Shown one piece after another: positions 35,841-45,024 of a DNA stretch of 64,000 nt. The position numbers and the translations under genes were made by a program. Source of the DNA: Runella sp. SP2 (GTDB lineage: Bacteria; Bacteroidota; Bacteroidia; Cytophagales; Spirosomataceae); assembly GCF_003711225.1 (NCBI RefSeq), contig NZ_CP031030.1, positions 6,251,501 to 6,315,500 of the forward strand, read 5' to 3'. How positions within the stretch are numbered: position 1 is the stretch's first letter; each line of letters starts with the position of its first letter. The notes beneath the pieces are model-generated. The model ran no database searches. It saw nothing but the letters and a program-made list of their open reading frames with translations, and had not been told where the DNA came from.

Positions 35841-35914
35841 AAGGAGAGGCGGCGCCTGCTCTACCAGAAACTGCTCATGTTCTGGACAGAAAACAAACGG
35901 CTCACCTCTCCCTT
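35841..35914 (-). other. Folded intergenic segment between sulfatase and DUF4965 genes
   Basis: AAGGAGAGG (35841-35849) pairs with CCTCTCCCTT (35905-35914), enclosing CCAGAA/TTCTGG (35864-35869 with 35880-35885). On the minus strand it ends in TTTTAG, so it may be a leaky terminator that lowers expression of the last PUL gene. Confidence 0.4.
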
Positions 35915-35936
35915 AGGAGGTTAGTCTGCGGTCTGA

Positions 35937-37643
35937 CTATCGTCTGACTGTGTTAGGCTTGGGCAAAACTTGATGGGTTTGGGCCCACGTTTGCCACTGT
36001 TTTTTCAATTCGTTTACTTTTTCGGGATACTTAGCCGCGAGGTTATTGGTTTCGGTTTTATCGTTGGCTAAGTCAAACAAGTGCCACGTAGTATCGCGGC
36101 TTGCGGAGGCCAGCTTCCAATTCCCCGACCGTGCATAACGCGCGCCAAAGTGCTCGTTGAACAGATTCATATGCCCTCCGTTGATTTTTCCCTGAAATGC
36201 TGGTACAAGGCTTTGCCCCGTTGAGGCCGAAATAGTACGCCCCTGAAACGTCTGTGGGTACTTGGCTCCTGAAATCTCTACGCAGGTACGCATGAAGTCC
36301 ATTACGTGTCCCATTTGGGCGCTGTAACTTCCTTTTTTCGCTTTGATTCCTTTGGGCCAAAATGCCACCATTGGCGTGCGAACACCTCCTTCGGATGATT
36401 CGGCTTTCCAGTATTGGTAAGGCGTATTTGCCACGTTTGACCAACGCTGCCCAATCGAAGCAAACGAAGTCTGAGGCCCTGGCATTACTTGCTTTTTCAA
36501 ATCATACGAGATAGGCCGACCGTCGCGGGTCTCGTTGGGGCGGTCAAAACCTGGCCCATAAGCCGCACAGTTTTCGGGACTTGCCCCGTTATCCGAAAGA
36601 AAGACAATGAGCGTGTTTTCCAACTGCCCCGTTTCGCGCAGTGTTTGCAACATACGGCCAATGCCCTGATCCATGCGGTCAATCATCGCCGCGTGAACGG
36701 CCATAGCGCGCGCATCCCATTCTTTATCGGCGTTTGCTTCCCAGGTTTGTTGTTTATCCCAGCGCTCCGACAACGGCGTAGTTTTGGGGTCAATCAAACC
36801 CATTTTTACCATTCTATCGTAACGGCTTTTCCGAACCGCATCCCAGCCCGACTTATACGTGTCTTTGTACTTTTCGATGTCTTCGGGCAGGGCCATTAGC
36901 GGCCAGTGCGGGGCAGTGTGCGCCACGTACAAGAAAAATGGCGACGACGATTTGGCAAACGATTGAATATAGGCCACGGTGGAGTCACTAATGGCGTCCG
37001 TGTGGTAGTAATTCTTTGGAACTTGCGTTACAGGCTTTGTCCCGTTGACCAAACTAAAAGGGTCAAAGAAATCAACTACGCCCCAGATATTGCCAAAATA
37101 CTTATCGAAACCACGCGCAGTGGGGTACTGGTTCAATGGCCCAAAATCGCCAAAATCTTTTTTGTGATTGAGCCAATCGAGCTGGTCTTTGGGGTTTTTC
37201 TGAACAATGGTGTTCGACACGTGCCATTTTCCCGTCATACCCGTTTGGTAGCCCGCTGCCTTCAATACCTCCGCAATCGTCACGGTATTTTCGGCCAAAT
37301 GCCCACGGTAACCTGGTGTCGATTCTTCGTCGGTCATTTTACCAATGCCTGCTTGGTGGTTGTATAAGCCTGTGAGCAAACTGGCTCGCGTTGGACAACA
37401 ACGGGATGTGTTGTAAAATTGAGTAAAACGCAACCCGTTGTTGGCGAGGTAGTCGATGTTAGGGGTTTTGATTTCACCGCCATAGCAGCCCAAGTCCGAA
37501 TACCCCATGTCGTCGGCCATGATGATAATGATGTTCGGACGTGCATCCGCTTTTGAACGCGACGGTTTTGAATAAAACGCCGTTAGCCCTACCGACACCG
37601 CCACGGCCAATCCAACCGAAGCCACTACCCCTTTTTTCTTCAT
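35937..37643 (-). CDS. Secreted sulfatase (formylglycine-dependent, S1 family)
   Basis: A 568-aa arylsulfatase-family enzyme with an N-terminal export signal. Metal-binding ADDMGYSDLGCYGG, then the formylglycine motif C-x-P-T-R at Cys82-Arg86 (CCPTRASLLTG) and GKWHVSN complete the active site. HTAPHWPL and IVFLSDNGASPEN supply the remaining ligands. The C-terminal subdomain is full length. Cys82 must be oxidised by a maturase (FGE or anSME), not present here. It sits 7 bp after the GH5-like gene in the PUL and would remove sulfate esters from a sulfated, probably marine or host-type, polysaccharide; the subfamily cannot be given from sight. Confidence 0.93.
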   Translation of the reverse strand: MKKKGVVASVGLAVAVSVGLTAFYSKPSRSKADARPNIIIIMADDMGYSDLGCYGGEIKTPNIDYLANNGLRFTQFYNTSRCCPTRASLLTGLYNHQAGIGKMTDEESTPGYRGHLAENTVTIAEVLKAAGYQTGMTGKWHVSNTIVQKNPKDQLDWLNHKKDFGDFGPLNQYPTARGFDKYFGNIWGVVDFFDPFSLVNGTKPVTQVPKNYYHTDAISDSTVAYIQSFAKSSSPFFLYVAHTAPHWPLMALPEDIEKYKDTYKSGWDAVRKSRYDRMVKMGLIDPKTTPLSERWDKQQTWEANADKEWDARAMAVHAAMIDRMDQGIGRMLQTLRETGQLENTLIVFLSDNGASPENCAAYGPGFDRPNETRDGRPISYDLKKQVMPGPQTSFASIGQRWSNVANTPYQYWKAESSEGGVRTPMVAFWPKGIKAKKGSYSAQMGHVMDFMRTCVEISGAKYPQTFQGRTISASTGQSLVPAFQGKINGGHMNLFNEHFGARYARSGNWKLASASRDTTWHLFDLANDKTETNNLAAKYPEKVNELKKQWQTWAQTHQVLPKPNTVRR

Positions 37644-37650
37644 CGAATTA

Positions 37651-38709
37651 TTATTTTTTTCCTGTCAAGGATTTAATTGTTTTGATTTCATCTTGGCTGA
37701 AAGCCGTTCCGTCGGTGCGATAAATGTCGTGGAACCACAATTCAGGCTCTTTCCCATCGGGCATAGGTGTTCCCCAAGCGTAAATGGTATTGGTTTTTCC
37801 CGCCACAAAGCCCCAGTTGATGGCTCCAATGTTTTCTTGCTTCAACATCGGCATGATGGTTTGGAATAAGCTACCGTTGCGGCGTGCCATGTATTCCGTA
37901 CAAATCAACGGGCGGCCATACTGACGAAGTTTATCAACCAATTCTTTGTGCTTGTCCACGTAGCCGTAGTGGTGGTAGGTAATCACGTCTGAGTTTTCTT
38001 CTTGGAACTTGTTCAATTCTTTGAATTTCTCACCCCAGCTCCACACACCTGCGCTGATTGGCTGTGAAGGATTCACTTCTTTGGCCCAAGCAAAGACCGA
38101 CTTCAACAAAGGCAGGCTTTTTGCAAAGTATTGGTTATTGCCAGGTTCGTTGTACAAATCCCACAACAAAATGCGGTTGTCGTTTTTGAAAGTAGTCATC
38201 ACGTCTTTCACGTATTTTTCCAACATGCTCAAGCTATCGGGGTGATTGTGAATCATCGTGCCTGGGTCGCGTACCCAACCGCTGTTGTGAACGCCAGTTT
38301 TAGGGGCAGGCTGCTTGCCTGGGTGGTATTCGTCGTTCCAGCAGTCGTCAAAAAACACAAAAATGGTTTTGATTCCGTGCTTGCTCGAAATGGCGAGGTA
38401 CTCATCGAGGCGTTTTTTAAAACCTGGCGCATCGGTCGTCCAAGCAATATGGTGCAAATACACCCGCATGGCATTGAAGCCAAGCCCTTCAGCCCAGCCC
38501 AATTCTTTGTCAAGCGTTTGACGGTCAAAAGATTCCGCCTGAAACATTTCCAATTGGTTGATGGCCGTACTTGGTTGAAAGTTACAACCTCTAATCCAAC
38601 CCTGTTTTTTGTACCAGTCGTTTGCCTGTTGGGCCGTCCAGCGAGGTTGCGCTTTGAGGGTAGATACCGTGAGGAGCAACGCAATCGCAAAAAGTGTTAC
38701 TTGTTTCAT
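37651..38709 (-). CDS. Secreted glycoside hydrolase, GH5-like TIM barrel
   Basis: A 352-aa exported (beta/alpha)8-barrel hydrolase (signal MKQVTLFAIALLLTVSTLKAQ). The GH-A clan residues are visible: acid/base Glu188 in WDLYNEPGNN and nucleophile Glu272 in LICTEYMARR, with NAMRVYLHHIAW and YHHYGYVD on strands 2 and 6. It belongs to the cellulase/xylanase-like group of GH5-type sequences common in Bacteroidota PULs, but the substrate cannot be told. It begins the enzyme part of the PUL, after SusD, and is 7 bp before the sulfatase gene. Confidence 0.85.
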   Translation of the reverse strand: MKQVTLFAIALLLTVSTLKAQPRWTAQQANDWYKKQGWIRGCNFQPSTAINQLEMFQAESFDRQTLDKELGWAEGLGFNAMRVYLHHIAWTTDAPGFKKRLDEYLAISSKHGIKTIFVFFDDCWNDEYHPGKQPAPKTGVHNSGWVRDPGTMIHNHPDSLSMLEKYVKDVMTTFKNDNRILLWDLYNEPGNNQYFAKSLPLLKSVFAWAKEVNPSQPISAGVWSWGEKFKELNKFQEENSDVITYHHYGYVDKHKELVDKLRQYGRPLICTEYMARRNGSLFQTIMPMLKQENIGAINWGFVAGKTNTIYAWGTPMPDGKEPELWFHDIYRTDGTAFSQDEIKTIKSLTGKK

Positions 38710-38844
38710 AAAATGATGATTTGTTAGATAGTTAGTTCAAAGTGAAAAAATTTACAATCAATAGTTTAAGGCAATTTGAGCCAAAAACTAATACTACGAA
38801 AGCCCTTCAACTATCGATTGCAGACCCATCCGTTGGCTAATTTG

Positions 38845-40329
38845 CTAATAACCAGGACTTTGAACACAAAGCTTGTTGGCATCAATTTCCGCTTGCGGAA
38901 TCGGAAACAGTACGCGTTCGGGCTTGGCATTGGTGATGCCACGCGCTTGAGCTAATGAAATAAACGTCCCTTGGCGAACAAGGTCTTCGCGGCGTTTACC
39001 TTCTGAGACAAACTCCCAACCTCTTTCTCTAAAAATGGCCGTACGGAAAGCATCTTTTGTAGGAGTGTCCGTTTGGGTCAAATTGGGAATCCCTGCTCGT
39101 GTACGAACGAGATTAATTAATGTAAATGCCTCCGCAGTGGGGCCATTGAGCTCGTTCAGGGCCTCTGCTCTGGTAAGTAGAATATCGGCGTAACGCAGTA
39201 TTGGAACGTCCGTTCCGCTATTGTTTCCGACGGTGTTGTTATCCCAATACTTAAAACTACGCGCATTATCTCCCGTTGACAAATCAATGGTTTGGTTGCT
39301 GGTATTGACATAACTCGTACAAATCAACTGTAAACGCTTGTCGTTGGCGGCAAACGAACTGGTAAATGCCGTCCGCAAGCGGTACTGCGTCGCAAAATTC
39401 GACATAGTGGTTTTGTAGGTAAAATTCGGAAACTGAGGGCTGCTCTTGTAGCCTGGCGGCAGTGCTCCTGCTTGGTACCAATTGCCAAAAGGATCTTCGG
39501 GGCGGCATTGAAGTGCCAAAATCATTTCACGGTTGGCCGCACCTTCATTTTCGACTCTAAACATCCCCACAAAATCTGGATTGAGGGCGTAGTAATTAAA
39601 ATCCATTACGGCTTTGGCGGCATCGGCCGCTTTTTGCCATTGCTTGGTGTTGAGATAAAACTTCGCCAAAATACTATACGCAACGCCCTTACTAAACCGT
39701 CCATAAGTTTCTTCTTTGCCTGGATCTGGTAAATCGGGAATTGATTCAGTGATTTCTTTTTCAACAAACGCCTTTAGCTCTTCTTCCGTTGCCCGTGCCA
39801 AATCGGCGGGTTGTGTGGTGGAAGTCCGCAAGGGGACCGTTCCAAAAAAAGTCATCAAAAGCGCATACGCTTGTGCCCGCAAGACCCTTGCTTCGGCTTT
39901 AAAGAGTTTTTTTGTTGACTCCGCCGCTGTCACATTTCCTACGTTTTCGATGACACCGTTGGCATCGCGTACCACGCGGTAGTTAGGGTCCCACATATCG
40001 GCTGCCAACGTTCCGAGCGTTGGATCCCACGTAAAATTGATTAGTTGAATAAGTTGTCCATTTTCAGCGCCACCCGTGTTAAATCCCATATCAGTACAAA
40101 CTTCCGAATCGTTGATCACGTAGCGCGAGTTGGATTGAGTTTGCTGGTGTGCGTACGCCGAAAAAAGCAACGCTTTGATGCCGCTTTCCGACGTGAGTAC
40201 GTTGTCGGGCGAAAACTCAGACCTCGGCGATACTTCCAGCGCTTTTTCGCACGACGTCAACATCAGAAGCCCTCCGATGATTAAGCTATAGTTGAATGAT
40301 TGTCTCATTTGATTTGTCATTTTGTTCAT
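38845..40329 (-). CDS. SusD/RagB family glycan-binding lipoprotein
   Basis: A 494-aa outer-membrane lipoprotein with the signal LIIGGLLMLTSC (lipidated Cys27 if started at 40329; starts at 40320 or 40308 are also possible). EVSPRSEFSPDNVLTSESGIKALLFSAY is the N-terminal SusD-like domain; the TPR-like helical core (RAQAYALLMTFFGTVPL; AYSILAKFYLNTKQWQKAADAAKAVMDF) and the closing RAGIPNL and FRERGWEFVSEGKRREDLVRQG are typical. It forms the lid on the SusC transporter. Its gene is 154 bp after susC, an unusually long gap filled by a heptad repeat element. Confidence 0.95.
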   Translation of the reverse strand: MNKMTNQMRQSFNYSLIIGGLLMLTSCEKALEVSPRSEFSPDNVLTSESGIKALLFSAYAHQQTQSNSRYVINDSEVCTDMGFNTGGAENGQLIQLINFTWDPTLGTLAADMWDPNYRVVRDANGVIENVGNVTAAESTKKLFKAEARVLRAQAYALLMTFFGTVPLRTSTTQPADLARATEEELKAFVEKEITESIPDLPDPGKEETYGRFSKGVAYSILAKFYLNTKQWQKAADAAKAVMDFNYYALNPDFVGMFRVENEGAANREMILALQCRPEDPFGNWYQAGALPPGYKSSPQFPNFTYKTTMSNFATQYRLRTAFTSSFAANDKRLQLICTSYVNTSNQTIDLSTGDNARSFKYWDNNTVGNNSGTDVPILRYADILLTRAEALNELNGPTAEAFTLINLVRTRAGIPNLTQTDTPTKDAFRTAIFRERGWEFVSEGKRREDLVRQGTFISLAQARGITNAKPERVLFPIPQAEIDANKLCVQSPGY

Positions 40330-40330
40330 T

Positions 40331-40473
40331 GTTAACTGTTATTAGTTATCTGTTAACCGTTACTTGTTATCTGTTAACTGCGCCTCCTTGTGATTAACCA
40401 TTCACAATCACCGAATTACAGCGATTTCACCATTCTACAATTTACTATTAACAAATAACAGTTAACCATTAAC
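40331..40473. repeat. Large heptad repeat element in the susC-susD spacer
   Basis: Seven uninterrupted GTTANNN units (GTTAACT, GTTATTA, then five more) occupy 40331-40379. Four uninterrupted reverse-complement units (TATTAAC, AAATAAC, then AGTTAAC and CATTAAC) occupy 40446-40473, and looser reverse units of the type NNNTNAC fill much of 40391-40445. The arms share the exact 13-bp inverted repeat GTTAACTGTTATT / AATAACAGTTAAC. The element almost fills the spacer and would fold in the mRNA. Confidence 0.85.
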
Positions 40474-40483
40474 ACCCCCTTAC

Positions 40484-43400
40484 CTAAAATTGTAAATTAA
40501 CCCCCACAGTGTAAGTACGTGTCAGCGGATAGGTGTTGTAGTCGATCCGTAAGATATTGTCTCCCAGAGCATTGGCTGCTGGGTCAGCACCTGAGTACTT
40601 GGTAAAATTGTACAGGTTTTGACCATTCACAAACACCGAAGCACTGCCCACATAGCGGTTTTTAGGTACTGGAATTTTGTACGACAACCGCACCGACTGA
40701 ACACGCAGGTACGAAGCGTCTTCGACGGTTTTGTTGGTTACTTGGCGTTGGCCTTGCACGTCGTTGGGCAAAAACGAAGGGTAGTCGTTGGTAGGATTGG
40801 TTGGTGTCCAACGGTTGAGGTAAGGAACTGCCAATTTGTTTCGGCGATAGTCCACTGGATAATAAGCGTCCACCAAACTACTGTTCAGCATTTTAGCTCC
40901 CTGCGAACCTTCCAAGAAAACATCCAATGCCAAGGTTTTGTAGGAAGCACTGGTGTTGAAGCCATAGAAAAAGTCGGGCAGCGATTTACCAAGCACCACG
41001 CGGTCGTTGGCATTGATGACTTTGTTTCCGTCAAGGTCACGGTATTTCAAATCGCCTGGGCGTACGCCTGACTGCGCTTGGGTAAAGTCTTCGCCCGTTT
41101 GCCAAACGCCGTCCACCAAATACCCATAGAACGACCCAATCGACTCACCTGGCTTGAGAATACTCACTTGGCCAATGCTACCTGGGCCTGAACCGATGAA
41201 CTGAGGCACTTTTCCAAGACTCAACACGCGGTTTTTGAGGGTGGTAATGTTAAAACCAGCATCGACACGAAAGCCATTTTTATCGGTCAAAATACCCTTC
41301 AAAGCAAGCTCAACTCCCGTATTACGCATACTTCCCACGTTTTCGATGCGGCTTCCAAAACCCGTGCTCGCAGGTTGTGGAATGTCGTAAAGTAAGTTAG
41401 AAGTTTTGCGGTTATAGTAGTCGATGCTACCCGTAAGGCGACCGTTGAAAAAGCCAAAATCAATTCCTAAGTCAGCCTGAACGGCGGCTTCCCACTGCAA
41501 ATCAGGATTGGCGCTGCGCGAAGGCTGCAATGAACTGTAGCGGTTACCATTGAAAACGGCATTGCGTCCTGCCGAAAAAGTAGAGAAATACAAGTAATTG
41601 ATGGTCGGCTGGTTGCCCGTTGCTCCATAACTGGCGCGTAGTTTAAGTTCGCTCAAGAAATTTACATTTTTCAAGAAAGCCTCGTCCTGAATCCGCCACG
41701 CCAAGGCCGCCGACGGGAAATAGCCAAAACGCTTGTTGGGGCCAAACCGCGCCGAACCATCGGCCCGCATCGACAACGTTAGTAAATACTTACTGTTAAA
41801 GGAATAGTTTACTCGTCCCAAAAACGACACCAATTTGTTTTCTTGACGGCCACTTCCGACGCCATTCAGGGTATTATCGCCCGTACCGAGCGCGTTGAAG
41901 GTAAGGTCGGGCAAAGCAAAAGAACGCGAATTGGCAATGATAGAGCTGGAAGTGTAGCGTTCGTAAGTAGCTCCTACCACGGCGCTAATACGGTGATTTT
42001 TAAGCTCTTTGTTAAAATTTAATGTTCCTTCGGTCAGGTAATAGCCTCGTTTCCCATCGCGAACATCGGCATAACCGTTGTACGAAAGCCCCGTCAACGT
42101 ACTGGGGTCAATCCAGAAATAGCGCTGGTTATCATTGAAATCAGCCCCTATGCGTACTTTGGCCGATAGCGAAGGAACGAAGTAATATTCGGCATAAATG
42201 TTTCCAAACGTACGGTACGTATCGCCCATCCCATACTGTCCATTAATCACCGCCAATGGACTATCCATGGGCGCCATCAACGACGAGCGATAGTACGTTC
42301 CGTCGGGGTTATAAGCAGGCACCGTGGGATCGTAGTTTTGGGCCATGTATAGCGCACTAGCGTTGTCGTTTAGCCCTACCCCCGTTGCATTATAGTAATC
42401 TCTGGTGTAGGAAGTGTTCAGGCTTACCCCTACGTTGTATTTATTGGCCACGCCATTTTCGAGGTTCATTCGAGCGCTGTAACGGCTCGTCCCTGATTTG
42501 AGCATAATCCCATCTTGGTTAAAATAACCCGCCGAAATGTAGTAACGGGTATTTCCTCCCGCCCCGCTAAACGAGAGGTCGTGCGACTGAATGGGCGCAT
42601 CACGAAGCAATAGACTTTGCCAATCGGTATTGGCGTTGGTTCCCGTCACTTTTGGGGTCGAAAGTTTTCCCAAATCAATGATGGAATTGATAACATCGGT
42701 GTATTCAGCTCCCGTCAAAAAGCGCTGTGTATTGGCCACTTTTTGGACGCCGTGCGTTCCGTTGTATTCTACTTTGAGTTTGCCATCTTTACCACGGCGG
42801 GTAGTAATGAGTACCACCCCGTTTGCTCCGCGCGAACCGTAAATGGCAGTAGCAGAGGCATCTTTTAGAATTTCTATGGACTCAATATCGGCAGGATTCA
42901 AACTATTGAGCGGCGTACGGTTGTTAGGATTGCTGGTAGTTCCGCCCGCACTCGCCGAGCCAATCGCTGTTCCATCGTTTACGGGTAAGCCATCTACTAC
43001 ATAAAGCGGGTCGTTGTTTCCTGTAATGGAAGTTATTCCCCTGATTTGCACGCTCATGGCCGAACCAGGCTCACCACTTTTTTGGTAAACCTGCACCCCA
43101 GGCGCGCGCCCTGCCAAGGTTTGTTGAAGGTTGATATTAGAGCCACGGGTCAAATCTTGGGCTTTCAACGACATCACTGAGCCCGTCAAATCGCTTTTGC
43201 GTACGGTACCGTATCCTACCACGACTACCTCATTGAGCGATTGGTCGCTTTCTTTCAATTGCACGTTGATTTCCGTTCGGTTGCCCACCGTCACTTCTTG
43301 TGCTTCGTAGCCAACGTACGAAAACACCAGCACCAATCCACTCATTTTGGCAGCCGGTTCAGAAATACGCAACTGATAACGCCCGTTGGCATCGGTCGTT

Positions 43401-43981
43401 GTCCCACGGACAGTTCCTTTTACTACTACATTTACGCCAGGAATTACTCCATTATTACCCACAGTGGTTACCGTCCCGCTAATGGTCACTTCTTCGGCAC
43501 GGGTTTCGAGCGGGCTTGATGCCACAACCGTGGTCAATGAGCCGTTGGAGGCGGGGTCGGCTTGGGGTTGGTTTTCTTCGTTGATGGGCGTAACGGGAAA
43601 TCGGGCATTCCCGACCGAAGCCGACGATTTTTTGGCCAAAACCACCCATGTACCTGCTTTTACTTGTTTATAACGCAAGTTAAAGGGCTTTAACAAACGA
43701 GAAAGAGCATTTTCGAGGGACGTAGTTCCCGCCAACACATCGGTCGAAACCGTCAGATTGGCAACCGTTCGGTCTTCAAACAAAATATCAGCTTTGTACT
43801 TGACTTTCAAGCCATTTAAGGCATCCGAAAGGCGGGTGGTCGTTGCCGATGCTGCGGAGTAAGTGGGGCGTTGTTGCGAGCTCACCATCGCCATTGCCTG
43901 ACTATTGGCAAGTTGAGGCTCGACCAACAACGCGCCAGTAAGCAACCCTACCAGCGTGGTTGGAATAAAAATAGAGCGCAT
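40484..43981 (-). CDS. SusC/RagA TonB-dependent transporter with N-terminal STN signalling domain
   Basis: A 1165-aa outer-membrane transporter. After the signal peptide come an STN (secretin/TonB short N-terminal) domain at about 45-115 (RLSDALNGLKVKYKADILF in part), a carboxypeptidase-regulatory-like domain at about 167-250 (TISGTVTTVGNNGVIPGVNV) and the SusC plug motif VVGYGTVRKSDLTGSV. The Plug domain (IESIEILKDASATAIYGSRG) is followed by a full 22-strand-type barrel ending VGVNLQF. The STN domain links it to the FecR anti-sigma factor upstream. It takes up a large oligosaccharide with TonB energy, together with SusD. Confidence 0.95.
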   Translation of the reverse strand: MRSIFIPTTLVGLLTGALLVEPQLANSQAMAMVSSQQRPTYSAASATTTRLSDALNGLKVKYKADILFEDRTVANLTVSTDVLAGTTSLENALSRLLKPFNLRYKQVKAGTWVVLAKKSSASVGNARFPVTPINEENQPQADPASNGSLTTVVASSPLETRAEEVTISGTVTTVGNNGVIPGVNVVVKGTVRGTTTDANGRYQLRISEPAAKMSGLVLVFSYVGYEAQEVTVGNRTEINVQLKESDQSLNEVVVVGYGTVRKSDLTGSVMSLKAQDLTRGSNINLQQTLAGRAPGVQVYQKSGEPGSAMSVQIRGITSITGNNDPLYVVDGLPVNDGTAIGSASAGGTTSNPNNRTPLNSLNPADIESIEILKDASATAIYGSRGANGVVLITTRRGKDGKLKVEYNGTHGVQKVANTQRFLTGAEYTDVINSIIDLGKLSTPKVTGTNANTDWQSLLLRDAPIQSHDLSFSGAGGNTRYYISAGYFNQDGIMLKSGTSRYSARMNLENGVANKYNVGVSLNTSYTRDYYNATGVGLNDNASALYMAQNYDPTVPAYNPDGTYYRSSLMAPMDSPLAVINGQYGMGDTYRTFGNIYAEYYFVPSLSAKVRIGADFNDNQRYFWIDPSTLTGLSYNGYADVRDGKRGYYLTEGTLNFNKELKNHRISAVVGATYERYTSSSIIANSRSFALPDLTFNALGTGDNTLNGVGSGRQENKLVSFLGRVNYSFNSKYLLTLSMRADGSARFGPNKRFGYFPSAALAWRIQDEAFLKNVNFLSELKLRASYGATGNQPTINYLYFSTFSAGRNAVFNGNRYSSLQPSRSANPDLQWEAAVQADLGIDFGFFNGRLTGSIDYYNRKTSNLLYDIPQPASTGFGSRIENVGSMRNTGVELALKGILTDKNGFRVDAGFNITTLKNRVLSLGKVPQFIGSGPGSIGQVSILKPGESIGSFYGYLVDGVWQTGEDFTQAQSGVRPGDLKYRDLDGNKVINANDRVVLGKSLPDFFYGFNTSASYKTLALDVFLEGSQGAKMLNSSLVDAYYPVDYRRNKLAVPYLNRWTPTNPTNDYPSFLPNDVQGQRQVTNKTVEDASYLRVQSVRLSYKIPVPKNRYVGSASVFVNGQNLYNFTKYSGADPAANALGDNILRIDYNTYPLTRTYTVGVNLQF

Positions 43982-44016
43982 AAAGAGTGTAGTTAGAAAA
44001 GGGTAAACTTTGGTTA

Positions 44017-45024
44017 TTATTCAAAAAAGGTAACCGTAGAATCTTTTTGTTTGTAGTTGATTTCGAGCAATTCGGCCACTACTTGTAAAAACTCGTCTGC
44101 ATTATCGGCCTGAAATGAGCCTGTCACCGTTCGCTCACCAATCTCCTGATTTTTAAGGACAACGCGCAGGTTGTAGTTGTCGTGGAGTAATTCCACAATT
44201 TCCCGAACGGGCGTACTGTTAAAATTGAAGCGGTGTTCTTTCCAAGCCGAACTTACTTCGGGCTCCTTGATACGCGTCTGCGTCAGGTTTCCTTTGGCAT
44301 CCACGTTGACGGCATCGCCTGGTTTCAACCGCAGGCCCCTCACCGCTTTTTTAGCTCCCGTATAATTGAGCTGAATCGCCCCTTTGCTCAATACGACTTT
44401 GGTTCCGCTGGGACGGTCAAACACATTAAACTCTGTTCCCAACACCTCCACTTGCACGCCACGGGCTGTTTTTACAAAAAAGCGTTGGTGCGTAGGAGTA
44501 TGTTGTACGGAGAAAGCTGCTTCTCCCGTCAGCCACACTACCCGTGAGCGCGGGCCAAATCCAAACCTTGGGAAACGCAAAGACGAATGGGCATTGAGCG
44601 ATACCTGCGAGCCGTCAGGCAAGGTAAGTTGTCGGGTTTCTCCAAAAGCCGTCTCTATCTTTTGGTAAAAAATATAGCTTCTTCCCGCATACATTCCCGC
44701 CACCAATACCAACACCACCGAAGCTGCCGCCAGCCACTGGGTAAAAGCAAACCTTCGGCGAATGGGCAGTTCTGAGCTTTCTTCGGTTGCTTCTATATTT
44801 TGTTGTTGATTCCAAGACTCAATGCGTGCGTTTAGCAGTGCCAAAGCATCCTCTTCTTCGGCCATGTACTGAAGGTGCTGACGCTCCCATTCGTCGAGCC
44901 AAGACACATACAGTAGCTGGTTTTCGGGTTGTTGCAGCCAATCGGCAATCGTCGTTCGCTGAAGTGCCGTTGAGCGTCCGCTAAAATGCGCAAACAGCAG
45001 TTCTTTCATTATGGCTTTGTTCAT
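44017..45024 (-). CDS. FecR-type anti-sigma factor
   Basis: A 335-aa membrane anti-sigma factor from the ATG at 45024, which overlaps the sigma-factor stop by 4 bp (ATGA). A second Met at 45009 is possible. The cytoplasmic DUF4880-like head (residues about 1-75, LLFAHFSGRSTALQRTTIADW) is followed by one membrane helix (WLAAASVVLVLVAGMYAG) and the FecR domain (QKIETAFGETRQLTLPDGSQVSLNAHSSLRFP in part, LTGEAAFSV). A C-terminal DUF4974 domain (FNFNSTPVREIVELLHDNYNLRVV) contacts the STN domain of SusC. It holds the ECF sigma factor inactive until the transporter is loaded. Confidence 0.93.
   Translation of the reverse strand: MNKAIMKELLFAHFSGRSTALQRTTIADWLQQPENQLLYVSWLDEWERQHLQYMAEEEDALALLNARIESWNQQQNIEATEESSELPIRRRFAFTQWLAAASVVLVLVAGMYAGRSYIFYQKIETAFGETRQLTLPDGSQVSLNAHSSLRFPRFGFGPRSRVVWLTGEAAFSVQHTPTHQRFFVKTARGVQVEVLGTEFNVFDRPSGTKVVLSKGAIQLNYTGAKKAVRGLRLKPGDAVNVDAKGNLTQTRIKEPEVSSAWKEHRFNFNSTPVREIVELLHDNYNLRVVLKNQEIGERTVTGSFQADNADEFLQVVAELLEINYKQKDSTVTFFE

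Noticed and set aside
38131-38727. 198-codon plus-strand frame opposite the GH5-like gene
   Set aside because: Antisense shadow of a gene with both catalytic glutamates in place.
40331-40473. CRISPR array or iteron-type replication origin in the susC-susD spacer
   Set aside because: The units are only 7 bp, directly abutting and degenerate, without spacers. There is no cas, rep or dnaA gene and the site is inside a PUL operon.
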